From NCBI GenBank assembly GCA_009773165.1, contig WOUZ01000001.1, forward strand, positions 124,001 through 188,000: DNA of 64,000 bases, written 5' to 3'. Of this stretch, positions 1 to 8,368 are shown one piece after another (positions within the stretch are counted from its first letter, which is position 1; every line of letters begins with the position of its first letter). The position numbers were made by a program, and so were the translations under genes. The notes below the pieces were generated by a model. It ran no database searches. It saw nothing but the letters and a program-made list of their open reading frames with translations, and was not told the origin of the DNA. The stretch comes from Bacteroidota bacterium (GTDB taxonomy: Bacteria; Bacteroidota; Bacteroidia; Bacteroidales; F082).

Positions 1-11
1 TAAGGCACTGC

Positions 12-824
12 CTACTTTCTTCCCGTGAACCCATGCATGGATTTATAAACACCCAAACCTTTGCCAACCAAAAAATCAAACCAGCGAACCGGCAGAATTC
101 CTTTGACAAATGGAATTGTATACACCATGAAAGGCATCCTTACAAAAATCCGATTCTTACTGATTCCCTTAATAATGGCAGAAGCCGCGCGCTTTGGAGT
201 AAGTTTGGGAATAACATAATTGGTGCTGACACCTTCAAACATACCGGTATCAATGTAACTTGGAGTCACTGTTGTGACTTTAATACCCGTTTTGAGTTGT
301 TTCATCTCTAAGCGCACGCTCTCCGACCATCCATAAGCAGCCCATTTGCTGGCAGCATAAACAGCCATGCGTGGATTGGCAAGCATCCCTGCTGCAGAAG
401 CGATAGTTACAAGATGTCCTGAGCCTCGTTGTATCATTGCAGGCAGAAAAGCCTTTGCTGTCAGCATAACTCCTAAAACATTGACCCCTATTGTACGTTC
501 AATTTCTCCTTCAAGGTGTTCGTGAAAGAATTTTCCTGAAACTATTCCTGCATTCAAAATAAGAATATCAGGAATATTGTCGGTTTCGATACAAGTTTTT
601 GCAGCCGCAGCAACAGAATGCCTATCAGAAACATCCACTAACTGCCCCAGCACCTGGTATCCTTCTGAGGATAATTCAGCAATCACTTTATCCAACAGTA
701 CCACATTAATGTCCCAAATAATCAATACACCAGCACCTTTTTCAAGGGCCATCTTTCCAGTCAGCAGACCTATTCCTGAAGCTCCGCCTGTAATCAGCAC
801 TTTCTTTTGCTTAAAATTGCTCAT
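12..824 (-). CDS. SDR family NAD(P)-dependent oxidoreductase
   Basis: This is a classical short-chain dehydrogenase/reductase of 270 residues, presumably a cytosolic or membrane-associated oxidoreductase acting on an alcohol or ketone. The Rossmann glycine motif TGGASGIG lies at about residues 12-19, the NAG motif at 91-93, the catalytic Ser at about 143 and the YxxxK pair at Tyr156 and Lys160. An Asp (D38) at the end of the second strand is a family sign of NAD(H) rather than NADP(H) preference. The C-terminal part is hydrophobic and basic, as in SDRs that act on lipids or retinoid-like substrates, but the substrate cannot be read from sequence. The gene stands alone, divergent from the thioredoxin-like gene, with 66 bases between the two chosen starts. 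The family call is secure and the substrate unknown. Confidence 0.9.
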   Translation of the reverse strand: MSNFKQKKVLITGGASGIGLLTGKMALEKGAGVLIIWDINVVLLDKVIAELSSEGYQVLGQLVDVSDRHSVAAAAKTCIETDNIPDILILNAGIVSGKFFHEHLEGEIERTIGVNVLGVMLTAKAFLPAMIQRGSGHLVTIASAAGMLANPRMAVYAASKWAAYGWSESVRLEMKQLKTGIKVTTVTPSYIDTGMFEGVSTNYVIPKLTPKRAASAIIKGISKNRIFVRMPFMVYTIPFVKGILPVRWFDFLVGKGLGVYKSMHGFTGRK

Positions 825-838
825 AGTTCTTAATGTTT

Positions 839-846
839 TACTTTTG
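839..846 (+). promoter_or_regulatory. Bacteroidota -7 box for thioredoxin-like gene
   Basis: TACTTTTG matches the Bacteroidota TAnnTTTG -7 element. ATTG at 816-819 is a three-of-four match to the -33 TTTG, with a 19-base spacer. Transcription would begin near 851, which favours the ATG at 891 over the ATG at 855 for the downstream gene. Confidence 0.5.
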
Positions 847-890
847 CACCTGAAATGAATATACGAATGTACAATTTACACGATAACAAA

Positions 891-1433
891 ATGAAAATCA
901 CCCTTTTTTTTATCCTCCACCTCATCCTTCTTATTCATCTTCCAGCTAAAAGCCAACAAATGAACCAAATAATCGACGACCCGGTAAGGCATAGGCCTGT
1001 ACTTATTGACCAAGTTGACCGTTCTGCTCTGCTGACGGGTGAAATAGGTCAGTTTTTTCAGGATGATTATAATAGCTATCAGCCTGACAGTTCTGCCATC
1101 AACGATTTGAAGCAAAAAACAAAAAATTTGCACATTCAAATTGTTTTCGGCAGTTGGTGTGGTGATAGCAAAGAACAATTGCCACGATTTTTGAAAATTC
1201 TGGATGAGATCGGTTTCGATCAAAAAAATCTCTTGATGCTGGGTGTTGATTCCCACAAAAAAGGTCGCATTGCTGATGTCAGTGCCTTAACTATTGAAAA
1301 GGTCCCAACATTTATTTTCTTCTCGGATAACAAAGAAATTGGTCGAATCATCGAAACTCCTGTTATCAGCCTTGAGAAAGATTTTCTTCTAATTGTTGGC
1401 ATAGCTGATTCATCGGAGCAAAACCAGCACTAA
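891..1433 (+). CDS. Thioredoxin-family protein with single active-site Cys
   Basis: A 180-residue exported protein with a thioredoxin fold. The N-terminus (MKITLFFILHLILLIHLPA) is a signal peptide; an ATG at 855 in frame would add 12 polar residues before it and lies almost on the predicted transcription start, so 891 is preferred. The active-site region reads SWCGDSKEQLPRF. The first Cys is present but the second Cys of the usual CxxC is replaced, so a dithiol redox cycle at this site is unlikely. The cis-Pro region is EKVPTFIFF. The layout resembles the Bacteroidota thioredoxin-like family with WC[GE]DS motifs. The gene ends 19 bases before panC and may be cotranscribed with it. The molecular role is unknown; a monothiol or chaperone-like function is inference. 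Confidence 0.75.
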   Translation: MKITLFFILHLILLIHLPAKSQQMNQIIDDPVRHRPVLIDQVDRSALLTGEIGQFFQDDYNSYQPDSSAINDLKQKTKNLHIQIVFGSWCGDSKEQLPRFLKILDEIGFDQKNLLMLGVDSHKKGRIADVSALTIEKVPTFIFFSDNKEIGRIIETPVISLEKDFLLIVGIADSSEQNQH

Positions 1434-1452
1434 TCACTAAACAATTCAAAAC

Positions 1453-2295
1453 ATGCTAACATACACTACCATAAAAGAGTTAAGGAAAGCATTACATCAC
1501 GAACGTGAAAACGGCAAAACAATAGGATTTGTCCCAACAATGGGAGCTTTGCATGAAGGGCATCTGGAGTTGATGAAAAGGGCAAAAAAAGAAAACAACA
1601 TATTGGTTGTCAGTATCTTTGTAAATCCTATTCAATTCAACAACAAAGAAGACCTTGATAAATATCCGCGTGAAATGGAAGCTGACAGCAGGCTGTTGGA
1701 ATCCGTATTTTGTGATTATTTGTTTGCACCTACTGTTGAAGAAATGTATCCCGCACCTGATAAAACCAATTACGATTTTGGTTTATTAGGCAATGTTATG
1801 GAAGGCGCTTTCCGCCCGGGTCATTTCAACGGTGTGGCAATAGTTGTTAAGAAATTATTTGAAATTACTGAGCCCCACAGAGCATATTTTGGCGAAAAAG
1901 ACTTTCAACAACTGGCTATAATTCAACAACTTGTGAAAATGCTTCAGATGCCATTAGAGATAGTACCTTACCCTATTGTTCGTGAAAGTGACGGGCTCGC
2001 AATGAGTTCACGCAATATGAGGCTTACAGCCGAAGAAAGGGCAATAGCTCCAAAGATTTATGAAATATTACAAAAGGCCATCAAGCTCAAAAATGTACTT
2101 AGTCCGGAAGAATTACGCCGTTGGACAAGCGACCAACTAACACAGACAGAAGCTTTTCGGTTGGATTACGTAGAAATTGCCGAAGATCAATATTTACAGC
2201 CTGTTGAGCATTGGAACAATGCCTCAGGAATGGTGCTTTTTGTTGCCCTGTTCCTTGGTAAAGTGCGACTGATCGACAACATCCGGATTTTTTAG
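1453..2295 (+). CDS. panC: Pantoate--beta-alanine ligase
   Basis: PanC joins pantoate to beta-alanine with ATP to give pantothenate in the CoA pathway (cytosolic). The 280-residue length is typical. Seen motifs are PTMGALHEGH (residues 28-37, HxGH nucleotide-binding motif), FVNPIQF at about 56-62, RPGHFNGVAIVVKKLF at about 121-136 (pantoate site), FGEKDFQQLAI at 146-156 and GLAMSSRN at 181-188 (the KMSKS-like loop). It sits next to panD, which makes its beta-alanine substrate. The spacing is 48 bases, and panD has its own promoter-like box. The identification is secure. Confidence 0.98.
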   Translation: MLTYTTIKELRKALHHERENGKTIGFVPTMGALHEGHLELMKRAKKENNILVVSIFVNPIQFNNKEDLDKYPREMEADSRLLESVFCDYLFAPTVEEMYPAPDKTNYDFGLLGNVMEGAFRPGHFNGVAIVVKKLFEITEPHRAYFGEKDFQQLAIIQQLVKMLQMPLEIVPYPIVRESDGLAMSSRNMRLTAEERAIAPKIYEILQKAIKLKNVLSPEELRRWTSDQLTQTEAFRLDYVEIAEDQYLQPVEHWNNASGMVLFVALFLGKVRLIDNIRIF

Positions 2296-2303
2296 TAATT
2301 TTG
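2296..2303 (+). promoter_or_regulatory. Bacteroidota -7 box for panD
   Basis: TAATTTTG fits TAnnTTTG and begins directly after the panC stop codon, 40 bases before the panD ATG. No clear -33 TTTG is seen at the right distance because that region lies inside panC. It could give panD and the two genes after it independent transcription. Confidence 0.4.
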
Positions 2304-2343
2304 CCGCCCTTTTACATGTAATTGTGTTTCAAACACCCCTGTC

Positions 2344-2694
2344 ATGAATATTGAAGTTCTAAAATCGAAGATACACCGTGCCACAGTAACGGAAGCCAAC
2401 TTGAATTATATAGGCAGCATCGCCATTGATTTGGATTTGATGGAGTCTGCCAACCTGATCGAAAATGAAAGAGTGAATATTTATAACATCAATAACGGCG
2501 AACGTTTCGACACGTATGTTATTAAAGGTCAACGCGGTAGTGGAACCATTTCTCTTAATGGCGCAGCTGCCCGTAAGGTAGCAGTAGGCGACAAAGTCAT
2601 TATTGTTTCATATGCAAGTATGGATTTCGAAGTGGCAAAAAGCTTCAAACCCAATATCATATTCCCTGACGATTCCAATAAAATCCAGCTTTGA
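2344..2694 (+). CDS. panD: Aspartate 1-decarboxylase precursor
   Basis: PanD is a pyruvoyl enzyme that decarboxylates L-aspartate to beta-alanine for PanC. The precursor is 116 residues. The self-cleavage site is Gly24-Ser25 in YIGSIAID, where Ser25 becomes the pyruvoyl group. The family motifs [19 protein letters not shown] (about 59-77) and [10 protein letters not shown] (about 82-91) are present. The start gives the canonical N-terminus with the cleavage site at residues 24/25. The TGA stop overlaps the TTG start of the next gene by one base pair on either side (TTGA), suggesting translational coupling. Confidence 0.98.
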   Translation: MNIEVLKSKIHRATVTEANLNYIGSIAIDLDLMESANLIENERVNIYNINNGERFDTYVIKGQRGSGTISLNGAAARKVAVGDKVIIVSYASMDFEVAKSFKPNIIFPDDSNKIQL

Positions 2695-3716
2695 AATTGA
2701 AAAAAATACTTATCGACACCCTAAAATACGTTTTCTTCCTGGGTCTGGGATTGTTTCTTTTCTGGCTCAGTATGCGAAAACTGGATTTCGATGAGATGAT
2801 GAAGGAGATTGCCAATGCTGATTATCTTTGGGCAGTTATTGGACTTGTTTTAGCCATTATATCACATGTTTTCAGATCGTTACGCTGGAATCTTTTAATC
2901 AATAGTATGGGATATAAAACACGTCTTTCAACAACGTTTTACGCCTTGATGGTTGGATATATGGCCAATACTGCTGTGCCCCGAATGGGAGAATTTATGC
3001 GCTGCGGTGTACTATCGAAAAAAGAAAAAATTCCATTCAACGCCTTGCTAGGTACTGTTATCTCAGAACGACTTTTTGATTTTATCGTACTTCTGCTATT
3101 GCTTTTAGCTGTTGTTTTAACGCAATGGAGCTTATTAGGTGAGTTTGTAGTACGCATGACTCAGCCCCTGGTTGATAAAATTGAAACCAACATGGGAATA
3201 CTGTTTGTGCTTGGTGCAATTGGTTTAGTCGTCTTTATTGTGAGTATCTGGTTGTATTTCAAGCACAAAGATAATTTTCGGAAGCTTCCGGGCTATGAAA
3301 AAATTCATAATTTATTGATTGGTTTAGCTCAGGGAATCCGCACTATCGACCGTATGAAACAAAAAGGATTGTTCTTGTTTCATACCGCCATGATCTGGTT
3401 TTTTTACATCCTGATGATGTACATACCTTTCCGCATGCTGCCCGAAACAGAAGGATTAAGTTTCATGGCCGGTGTCACTTTACTTGCAATTGGAAGTCTG
3501 GGAATAGTTGCACCGGTACCGGGCGGAATTGGAGCCTATCATTTTATCGCAAAAGCTGTACTCACTGAGTTATATGCTATCAGCGGAACAGCAGCAGGAA
3601 GCTTTGCTGTCATCACTCATGCTGCACAAAGCATTCTCAACGTCCTTGTTGGCGCAATAGGATATGTTATGCTCTTTTTTGTTGATCATAAACCTCCATC
3701 CAATGACAAATCTTGA
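2691..3716 (+). CDS. Flippase-like membrane protein (lysylphosphatidylglycerol synthase TM family)
   Basis: A 341-residue polytopic inner-membrane protein of the UPF0104 / lysylphosphatidylglycerol-synthase transmembrane-domain family, whose members are thought to move lipids or glycolipids across the membrane. Hydrophobic segments occur at about 10-27, 44-62, 83-100, 122-148, 169-190, 229-245, 255-285 and 305-330. Family-type residues include SLRWN (about 64-68), the loop with [10 protein letters not shown] (about 97-106) and the [11 protein letters not shown] segment near 275-285. No cytosolic aminoacyl-transferase domain follows, so it is not a full MprF. The reading frame offers only TTG starts (2691 or 2697) before residue 27, and 2691 overlaps the panD stop. 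It precedes an RfaE2-type gene, which hints at an envelope role. Confidence 0.8.
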   Translation: MKLKKILIDTLKYVFFLGLGLFLFWLSMRKLDFDEMMKEIANADYLWAVIGLVLAIISHVFRSLRWNLLINSMGYKTRLSTTFYALMVGYMANTAVPRMGEFMRCGVLSKKEKIPFNALLGTVISERLFDFIVLLLLLLAVVLTQWSLLGEFVVRMTQPLVDKIETNMGILFVLGAIGLVVFIVSIWLYFKHKDNFRKLPGYEKIHNLLIGLAQGIRTIDRMKQKGLFLFHTAMIWFFYILMMYIPFRMLPETEGLSFMAGVTLLAIGSLGIVAPVPGGIGAYHFIAKAVLTELYAISGTAAGSFAVITHAAQSILNVLVGAIGYVMLFFVDHKPPSNDKS

Positions 3717-4197
3717 AACTATTCAACAACGTATTCTAAGTTGGAATGATCTGAGTAAATACTTGCATCTGTGGAGATTCCAGCAGAAAAAAATTGTTTT
3801 TACCAATGGCTGTTTCGATCTTGTACATCTGGGACATATCGATTATTTGTCAAAAGCAGCTGACCTGGGTGACGTTCTTATTGTTGGACTGAATACAGAC
3901 GACTCTGTCAGCCGTTTGAAAGGGCCTTCCAGACCATTGGTGGATCAGCACGCGCGGGCAACACTTATGGCATCACTCAGGTTTGTTGATGCTGTAGTCC
4001 TTTTTGACGAACCAACTCCATATGAATTGATTCAAATGGTTCAACCTGATATACTTGTAAAAGGAAAAGATTACAATGCAGAAGATGTGGTTGGATACGA
4101 TATAGTCACCGCCAAATGTGGAAAAGTTGAAACAATTGATCTTGTTGAAGGTTATTCGACCACTTCGCTGGTGCAGAAAATTATTTCAGGCATCTAG
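3703..4197 (+). CDS. rfaE2: RfaE2-type heptose-1-phosphate nucleotidyltransferase
   Basis: A 164-residue cytidylyltransferase-fold enzyme that most resembles the ADP-transferring half of HldE (RfaE domain II). That enzyme makes ADP-D-glycero-beta-D-manno-heptose for the LPS inner core. Motifs are [16 protein letters not shown] (HxGH nucleotide site, about residues 30-45), [15 protein letters not shown], and KGKDY near residue 120, with the C-terminal ISTTS-like segment read as YSTTSLV. The ATG at 3703 is chosen over an in-frame ATG at 3664, because 3664 would add a hydrophobic stretch with no counterpart in the family. It overlaps the preceding membrane-protein gene by 14 bases. The stand-alone form without a kinase domain is common in Bacteroidota. 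The exact sugar substrate is inferred. Confidence 0.88.
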   Translation: MTNLETIQQRILSWNDLSKYLHLWRFQQKKIVFTNGCFDLVHLGHIDYLSKAADLGDVLIVGLNTDDSVSRLKGPSRPLVDQHARATLMASLRFVDAVVLFDEPTPYELIQMVQPDILVKGKDYNAEDVVGYDIVTAKCGKVETIDLVEGYSTTSLVQKIISGI

Positions 4198-4369
4198 CTC
4201 ACTTTTTTCGAAATATTATTCTCTTTTCGTCTGTTTTGGTCGTAACTTTATCGCTGAAATTCAGTATAAACCTTTAAGCGAAGTCCAGTTTCTACACTTT
4301 TTTCCATATACTAGACTTTTATTAAGGTTTGGGAATTACGAAAGCCACTGTTTTCAGCAAATGAATACA

Positions 4370-4385
4370 TGGCACAATGATTGTC
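4370..4385 (+). promoter_or_regulatory. Candidate sigma-54 (-24/-12) promoter
   Basis: TGGCACAATGATTGTC matches the sigma-54 consensus TGGCACRNNNNTTGCW except that the C of the -12 GC is T and the last base is C. The GG and the -12 dinucleotide are ten bases apart, as required. Transcription would begin near 4396, about 14 bases before the ATG at 4410. A sigma-54 activator gene lies in this window at 48505. Confidence 0.4.
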
Positions 4386-4409
4386 ATTGTTATAGAAATT
4401 CTTTGTATT

Positions 4410-6923
4410 ATGAAAAGCAAAATACAATTGCTATTGGCATTGGTCTTGCTGACAGCCACTTTTTCCTGTCGCAAACAGCCTATTCCTGATAGCCCAGAGA
4501 AAAAATTTGATGGTCTGGTAATTCCATCCGGATTCAACTGGAGCACGACAAAAACAATCCAAATTGTTTTGACAAGCGAGCAATCACAAGTCATCAACAT
4601 CACTTCAGCTGATGGACTAATCAACTATCATAAAGGTTATTACAATCATATCGCTGACACATACACTGTTCAAATTACCATTCCGGCCTATGTTGAATCG
4701 CTTCTTATTAACGGTATCACACAATCCATTACAAGCAATCTGGTTACACTCAACCTTGACGGGATGGTGGGTTATAAAAACACCCTTTCAAATCAGCAAT
4801 TACCAGATGGACTTGTCTCGTGGTGGAAATTTGATGAAGGGAGTGGCACGGCTGTAAAAGATGAGAATAACCTGAACAACGGCAGCATTACAGGCGCCAT
4901 TTATCAGTCAGGAATTAGTGGCAAGGCTTTATTTTTTAATGGAGAAGAAGAAAATAATGAAGTTGAGGTTCCAAATAGCGCATCATTGAATATTATTGGC
5001 AATGAATTTGGTATTTCGCTTTGGTTTTCACGCGACGCAAGTTTTAAGGGTGGTACCTTTATGTTTCACCGGATGAAATACATTTTGCGTATCAATGACG
5101 GAGGCCGCATCACGATTGGGATATATAATCCGACATGGCACGAAGCCACAACTGTTTGGGCCGACAGGGTCATAGATACCGACTGGCATCATCTGGTAGC
5201 AACCTATGATGGGTCCAATCTTAAGATATTTATTGATGGTATTGAAAAAGCTACAACAGCAACAAGTGGGAATCTGAACCACAACACCTCAACTATCACG
5301 ATTGGAAGTTTGGATACTCAAAGCTATTTTAGCGGATTGATTGACGAAGTTATGATTTTCAATAAAAGTCTGGATCCAACAGATATAGAAGCACTGCGCG
5401 AAGAAACGCTAAATCCTTCCTACGGCGATGAATTTCTCATCAGTCACTGGAAACTCGACGAAGGTACCGGAACAGCTGTTCAGGACAGCAAAGGAAGCAA
5501 TCACGGACTCGCATCAAATATTTCGTGGGGGAGTGGTATGGCAGGCTCAGCCGTGGAGTGTAACGGGATTAACAGCAACATTTCGATACCCAATCATACC
5601 AGCTTAAACCCTGTAACTGAAATAAGTATGATGGCTTGGGTGAAAACTTACGAAAATAAGACAACCAAAGTTGCACAAAAAGGCGATTGGGATGGGCATG
5701 GACTTGGACAGGGCAAATGGGATGGGTGGAATGTGCATGTCAGAACTGCGGATAACATGAGCCACACCCTGCATTGGGGAGAAGGGTTGCCTCAATTTGA
5801 TGTTTGGTATCATTTGGCTATGACCTATGATGGTTCTGCACTCAGAATATATGTCAACGGACAATTAAAAAACAGCACAGCCCTTACGGGGAGTTTAAAG
5901 GTTAACTCAAGAGCATTCTCTATTGGATCAGATAATGGAGCTCAAAAATTCTTTAATGGCCTGATTGATGATGTGAAATATTATGGCAAAGCCTTAAGTC
6001 CGATCGAAATTCAAACGGTTTTCGGCGGATCAGGAACTGTTTCCGACAGTGATGGTGATGGAATTGCTGACGATGAAGAAGATTATCCTAACGACCCCTC
6101 AAGGGCTTTCAACAATCATTACCCTGCTGCAGGTAACGGAAGTCTCGCATATGAAGACCTCTGGCCCGGTAAAGGTGATTACGATTTTAACGACCTTGTT
6201 ACCGATTATCGTTTTACTATTGTCACAAATAGTCAAAATAAACTCACAGAGTTAATGGGCACGTTTATCGTTAAAGCCAATGGCGCAGGACTGGAAAATG
6301 GTTTTGGTTTTCAATTAAATACCGATATTCCGGAGTCTGACGTTTCTATTTCAGGAAGTAAAATAACCGACAATTATATCACAATTAACGAGAACGGGAC
6401 GGAAGCCGGGCAAAATAAAATTACTGCTATTGTTTTCGACAATATCAAAAACGTTTTACAATCAGGTTCTGGTTTTGGAGCGAATGTTATTTTAGGCGAG
6501 CCTTATATTGATCCTGATACTATTACTGTCGTAATGGCTTTCACCCCAAACACTTTCACGATAGAATCACTTAAAATTGAACAGTTTAACCCTTTTTTGA
6601 TTGTAAATAAAGTACGCGGGCATGAAATTCATTTACCAGATTACGAACCGACTGCCCTTGTTGATGTCAGCCTTTTTGGTTCTACTGACGACAATTCTGA
6701 TCCTGCTACAGGAAGGTATTACAAAACACAGCAAAACTTACCCTGGGCAATCAATATTTCAGGCTCGTTTGATTACACCATCGAAAGTTCTCAAATTATC
6801 AACGGACACCTGAAATTTGCTGAATGGGCTGAATCTGGCGGTACATTGTATACAGATTGGTACCTGGATAAGGCTGGATACAGAGATGCAAGTCAGATCT
6901 ACGCTAAACCAGCAGGTAAATAA
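4410..6923 (+). CDS. LamG-repeat, LruC-domain lipoprotein
   Basis: An 837-residue surface lipoprotein. The ATG at 4410 gives a clean lipoprotein signal (MKSKIQLLLALVLLTATFSC) with lipidated Cys20; an in-frame ATG at 4377 would prepend a second hydrophobic stretch. Two concanavalin-like LamG domains follow at about 135-335 and 343-540, each opening with WWKFDEGSGTA or HWKLDEGTGTA and each holding WHHLVATYDG- or WYHLAMTYDG-type cores. A calcium-binding, thrombospondin-3-like segment (DSDGDGIADDEEDYPNDP) lies at about 553-570. The C-terminal third is a LruC/DUF4842 domain, starting with the GKGDYDFNDLVTDYRFT motif. No type IX sorting tail is seen. It probably binds polysaccharide or matrix at the outer surface; the ligand is unknown. 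It ends 9 bases from the convergent methyltransferase gene. Confidence 0.85.
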   Translation: MKSKIQLLLALVLLTATFSCRKQPIPDSPEKKFDGLVIPSGFNWSTTKTIQIVLTSEQSQVINITSADGLINYHKGYYNHIADTYTVQITIPAYVESLLINGITQSITSNLVTLNLDGMVGYKNTLSNQQLPDGLVSWWKFDEGSGTAVKDENNLNNGSITGAIYQSGISGKALFFNGEEENNEVEVPNSASLNIIGNEFGISLWFSRDASFKGGTFMFHRMKYILRINDGGRITIGIYNPTWHEATTVWADRVIDTDWHHLVATYDGSNLKIFIDGIEKATTATSGNLNHNTSTITIGSLDTQSYFSGLIDEVMIFNKSLDPTDIEALREETLNPSYGDEFLISHWKLDEGTGTAVQDSKGSNHGLASNISWGSGMAGSAVECNGINSNISIPNHTSLNPVTEISMMAWVKTYENKTTKVAQKGDWDGHGLGQGKWDGWNVHVRTADNMSHTLHWGEGLPQFDVWYHLAMTYDGSALRIYVNGQLKNSTALTGSLKVNSRAFSIGSDNGAQKFFNGLIDDVKYYGKALSPIEIQTVFGGSGTVSDSDGDGIADDEEDYPNDPSRAFNNHYPAAGNGSLAYEDLWPGKGDYDFNDLVTDYRFTIVTNSQNKLTELMGTFIVKANGAGLENGFGFQLNTDIPESDVSISGSKITDNYITINENGTEAGQNKITAIVFDNIKNVLQSGSGFGANVILGEPYIDPDTITVVMAFTPNTFTIESLKIEQFNPFLIVNKVRGHEIHLPDYEPTALVDVSLFGSTDDNSDPATGRYYKTQQNLPWAINISGSFDYTIESSQIINGHLKFAEWAESGGTLYTDWYLDKAGYRDASQIYAKPAGK

Positions 6924-6932
6924 CAGAACAAT

Positions 6933-8123
6933 CTATTTCACCCTTAATACCAATCCTTTGAGGTAAGCTCCTTCGGGATGAAAAAGACTTACAGGATGGT
7001 CGGCCGGTTGCGAAAGGTGATATAAAACCTGCACTTCACGACCTGCTTCAATAGCAGCAGCCATAACAATACTTTGAAATGCCTGCCGGTCAATAGCCTG
7101 TGAACAACTGAAGGTAAAAAGCAATCCATTGTGAGCTATTTTTCTAATTGCCTCAAAATTAATGAACTTATAGCCTTGTAGTCCCTTATGCCGGTTGTGA
7201 TGATTCTTTGCAAATGCCGGAGGATCAAGCACAATCAGATCAAATTCATTTCCCTGAAGTTGCTCCATGTATTTTTTGGCATCCATACAAACAGATTCAT
7301 GCTGTTTCGTAAAACCATTGGCAGCTATATTTTGATCACACAATTCGATAGCCCGTTTTGAACTATCGACAGAAACAACCTTTTTCGCACCACCTTTGAG
7401 TGCAAAAACAGAGAACCCACCGCTATAACTGAAGGTATTCAAAACCATAAGACCATGCGATAGTTTTCCTAAAAGCAGCCGTGCATCGCGCTGGTCAAGA
7501 AAGAATCCGGTTTTCTGACCTTTTTCCCAATCAACAATAAACGAAGCTTCATTTTCAAGCACTTTACTTTCCAAAGACTGACCGATGAGGTAACTATTGC
7601 TTTCTGTAACCTCCTTATCCATACGTTCAAGTGCTTCAGCACTTTTATCAAAAACAGCTTGAATACTGCCATTCAGGACCTCCATCAAAACATTTGCTAT
7701 AAGCTGGCGATGCAGATACATCCCGGCCGATTGTGCCTGTAACACTGCTGTAGAACCATAAATATCGATAACAAGTCCCGGCATACCATCTCCTTCGCTA
7801 TGAAGGAGTCTCCAAGCCATTGTTGAAGGGTTATCAGTTAAGTGAAGATTTTTACGTAATAATAGCGCAGACTGCAATTTTCGTTTCCAAAAATCGTGAT
7901 CAATCACCTCTTCCTTGAAACTTAGCATTTTAAGAGCAATATTACCACCTTCAAAAAATGCTGTTCCCAATACATCCCCTTGATGGTCAGTCACAAGAAC
8001 CACTTCTCCAACAGCAAGGCTTTTTGGAAGTTTCTGAACAGCTCCTGAAAAAACCCAGGGGTGAAACCTTCTGACAGCCAAATCTTTTCCTTTGTACAGT
8101 ACTACTTGAGGGTATTTTGTCAT
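6933..8123 (-). CDS. rlmI: Class I rRNA large-subunit methyltransferase (RlmI-like)
   Basis: A 396-residue SAM-dependent methyltransferase of the RlmI/YccW family; characterised members make m5C in 23S rRNA (C1962 in E. coli). The N-terminal PUA domain covers about 5-75 (HPWVFSGAVQ at 21-30). The linking domain contains GQKTGFFLDQR at 202-212. The Rossmann core shows LNTFSYSGGFSV (228-239, SAM motif I) and DPPAFAK (300-306, motif IV). A Cys in FSCSQ near 346 fits the m5C nucleophile position. The ATG start places the PUA domain at the expected distance. The family is certain; the exact modified base is inferred from the family. Confidence 0.92.
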   Translation of the reverse strand: MTKYPQVVLYKGKDLAVRRFHPWVFSGAVQKLPKSLAVGEVVLVTDHQGDVLGTAFFEGGNIALKMLSFKEEVIDHDFWKRKLQSALLLRKNLHLTDNPSTMAWRLLHSEGDGMPGLVIDIYGSTAVLQAQSAGMYLHRQLIANVLMEVLNGSIQAVFDKSAEALERMDKEVTESNSYLIGQSLESKVLENEASFIVDWEKGQKTGFFLDQRDARLLLGKLSHGLMVLNTFSYSGGFSVFALKGGAKKVVSVDSSKRAIELCDQNIAANGFTKQHESVCMDAKKYMEQLQGNEFDLIVLDPPAFAKNHHNRHKGLQGYKFINFEAIRKIAHNGLLFTFSCSQAIDRQAFQSIVMAAAIEAGREVQVLYHLSQPADHPVSLFHPEGAYLKGLVLRVK

Positions 8124-8368
8124 GGCAAATGAGGTCTTACGAAATTATTAGAATCTGCTTCGTTGATAAAAACAGAAGGCTTTCAGTTAAAAATATGTGT
8201 TAATCCTTTATATAAACTATCCAATTGAAATTTTGTCAGATGGCTGATGATCGTATAAATTCACATCTACAACAGCACCATAATTGGCACGATTGCTTTT
8301 AGTCATCCTACAATTGTGCGGTAAGTAACTAATAAACAGTAAATTGCTTCCGTTAAGAGTCACTTAAC
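8124..8368. other. AT-rich intergenic region without recognised gene
   Basis: These 245 bases lie between the 5' end of the methyltransferase gene and the 3' end of lysS. I see no credible coding frame, tRNA or strong promoter box. A weak six-base inverted repeat (GTTAAG/CTTAAC, 8352-8368) directly follows the lysS stop on the minus strand but lacks a convincing U-run. Confidence 0.5.

Noticed and set aside
8285-8305. Second sigma-54-like site (TGGCACGATTGC) between the methyltransferase and lysS genes
   Set aside because: The distance between the GG and GC elements is too short and no gene follows on that strand.
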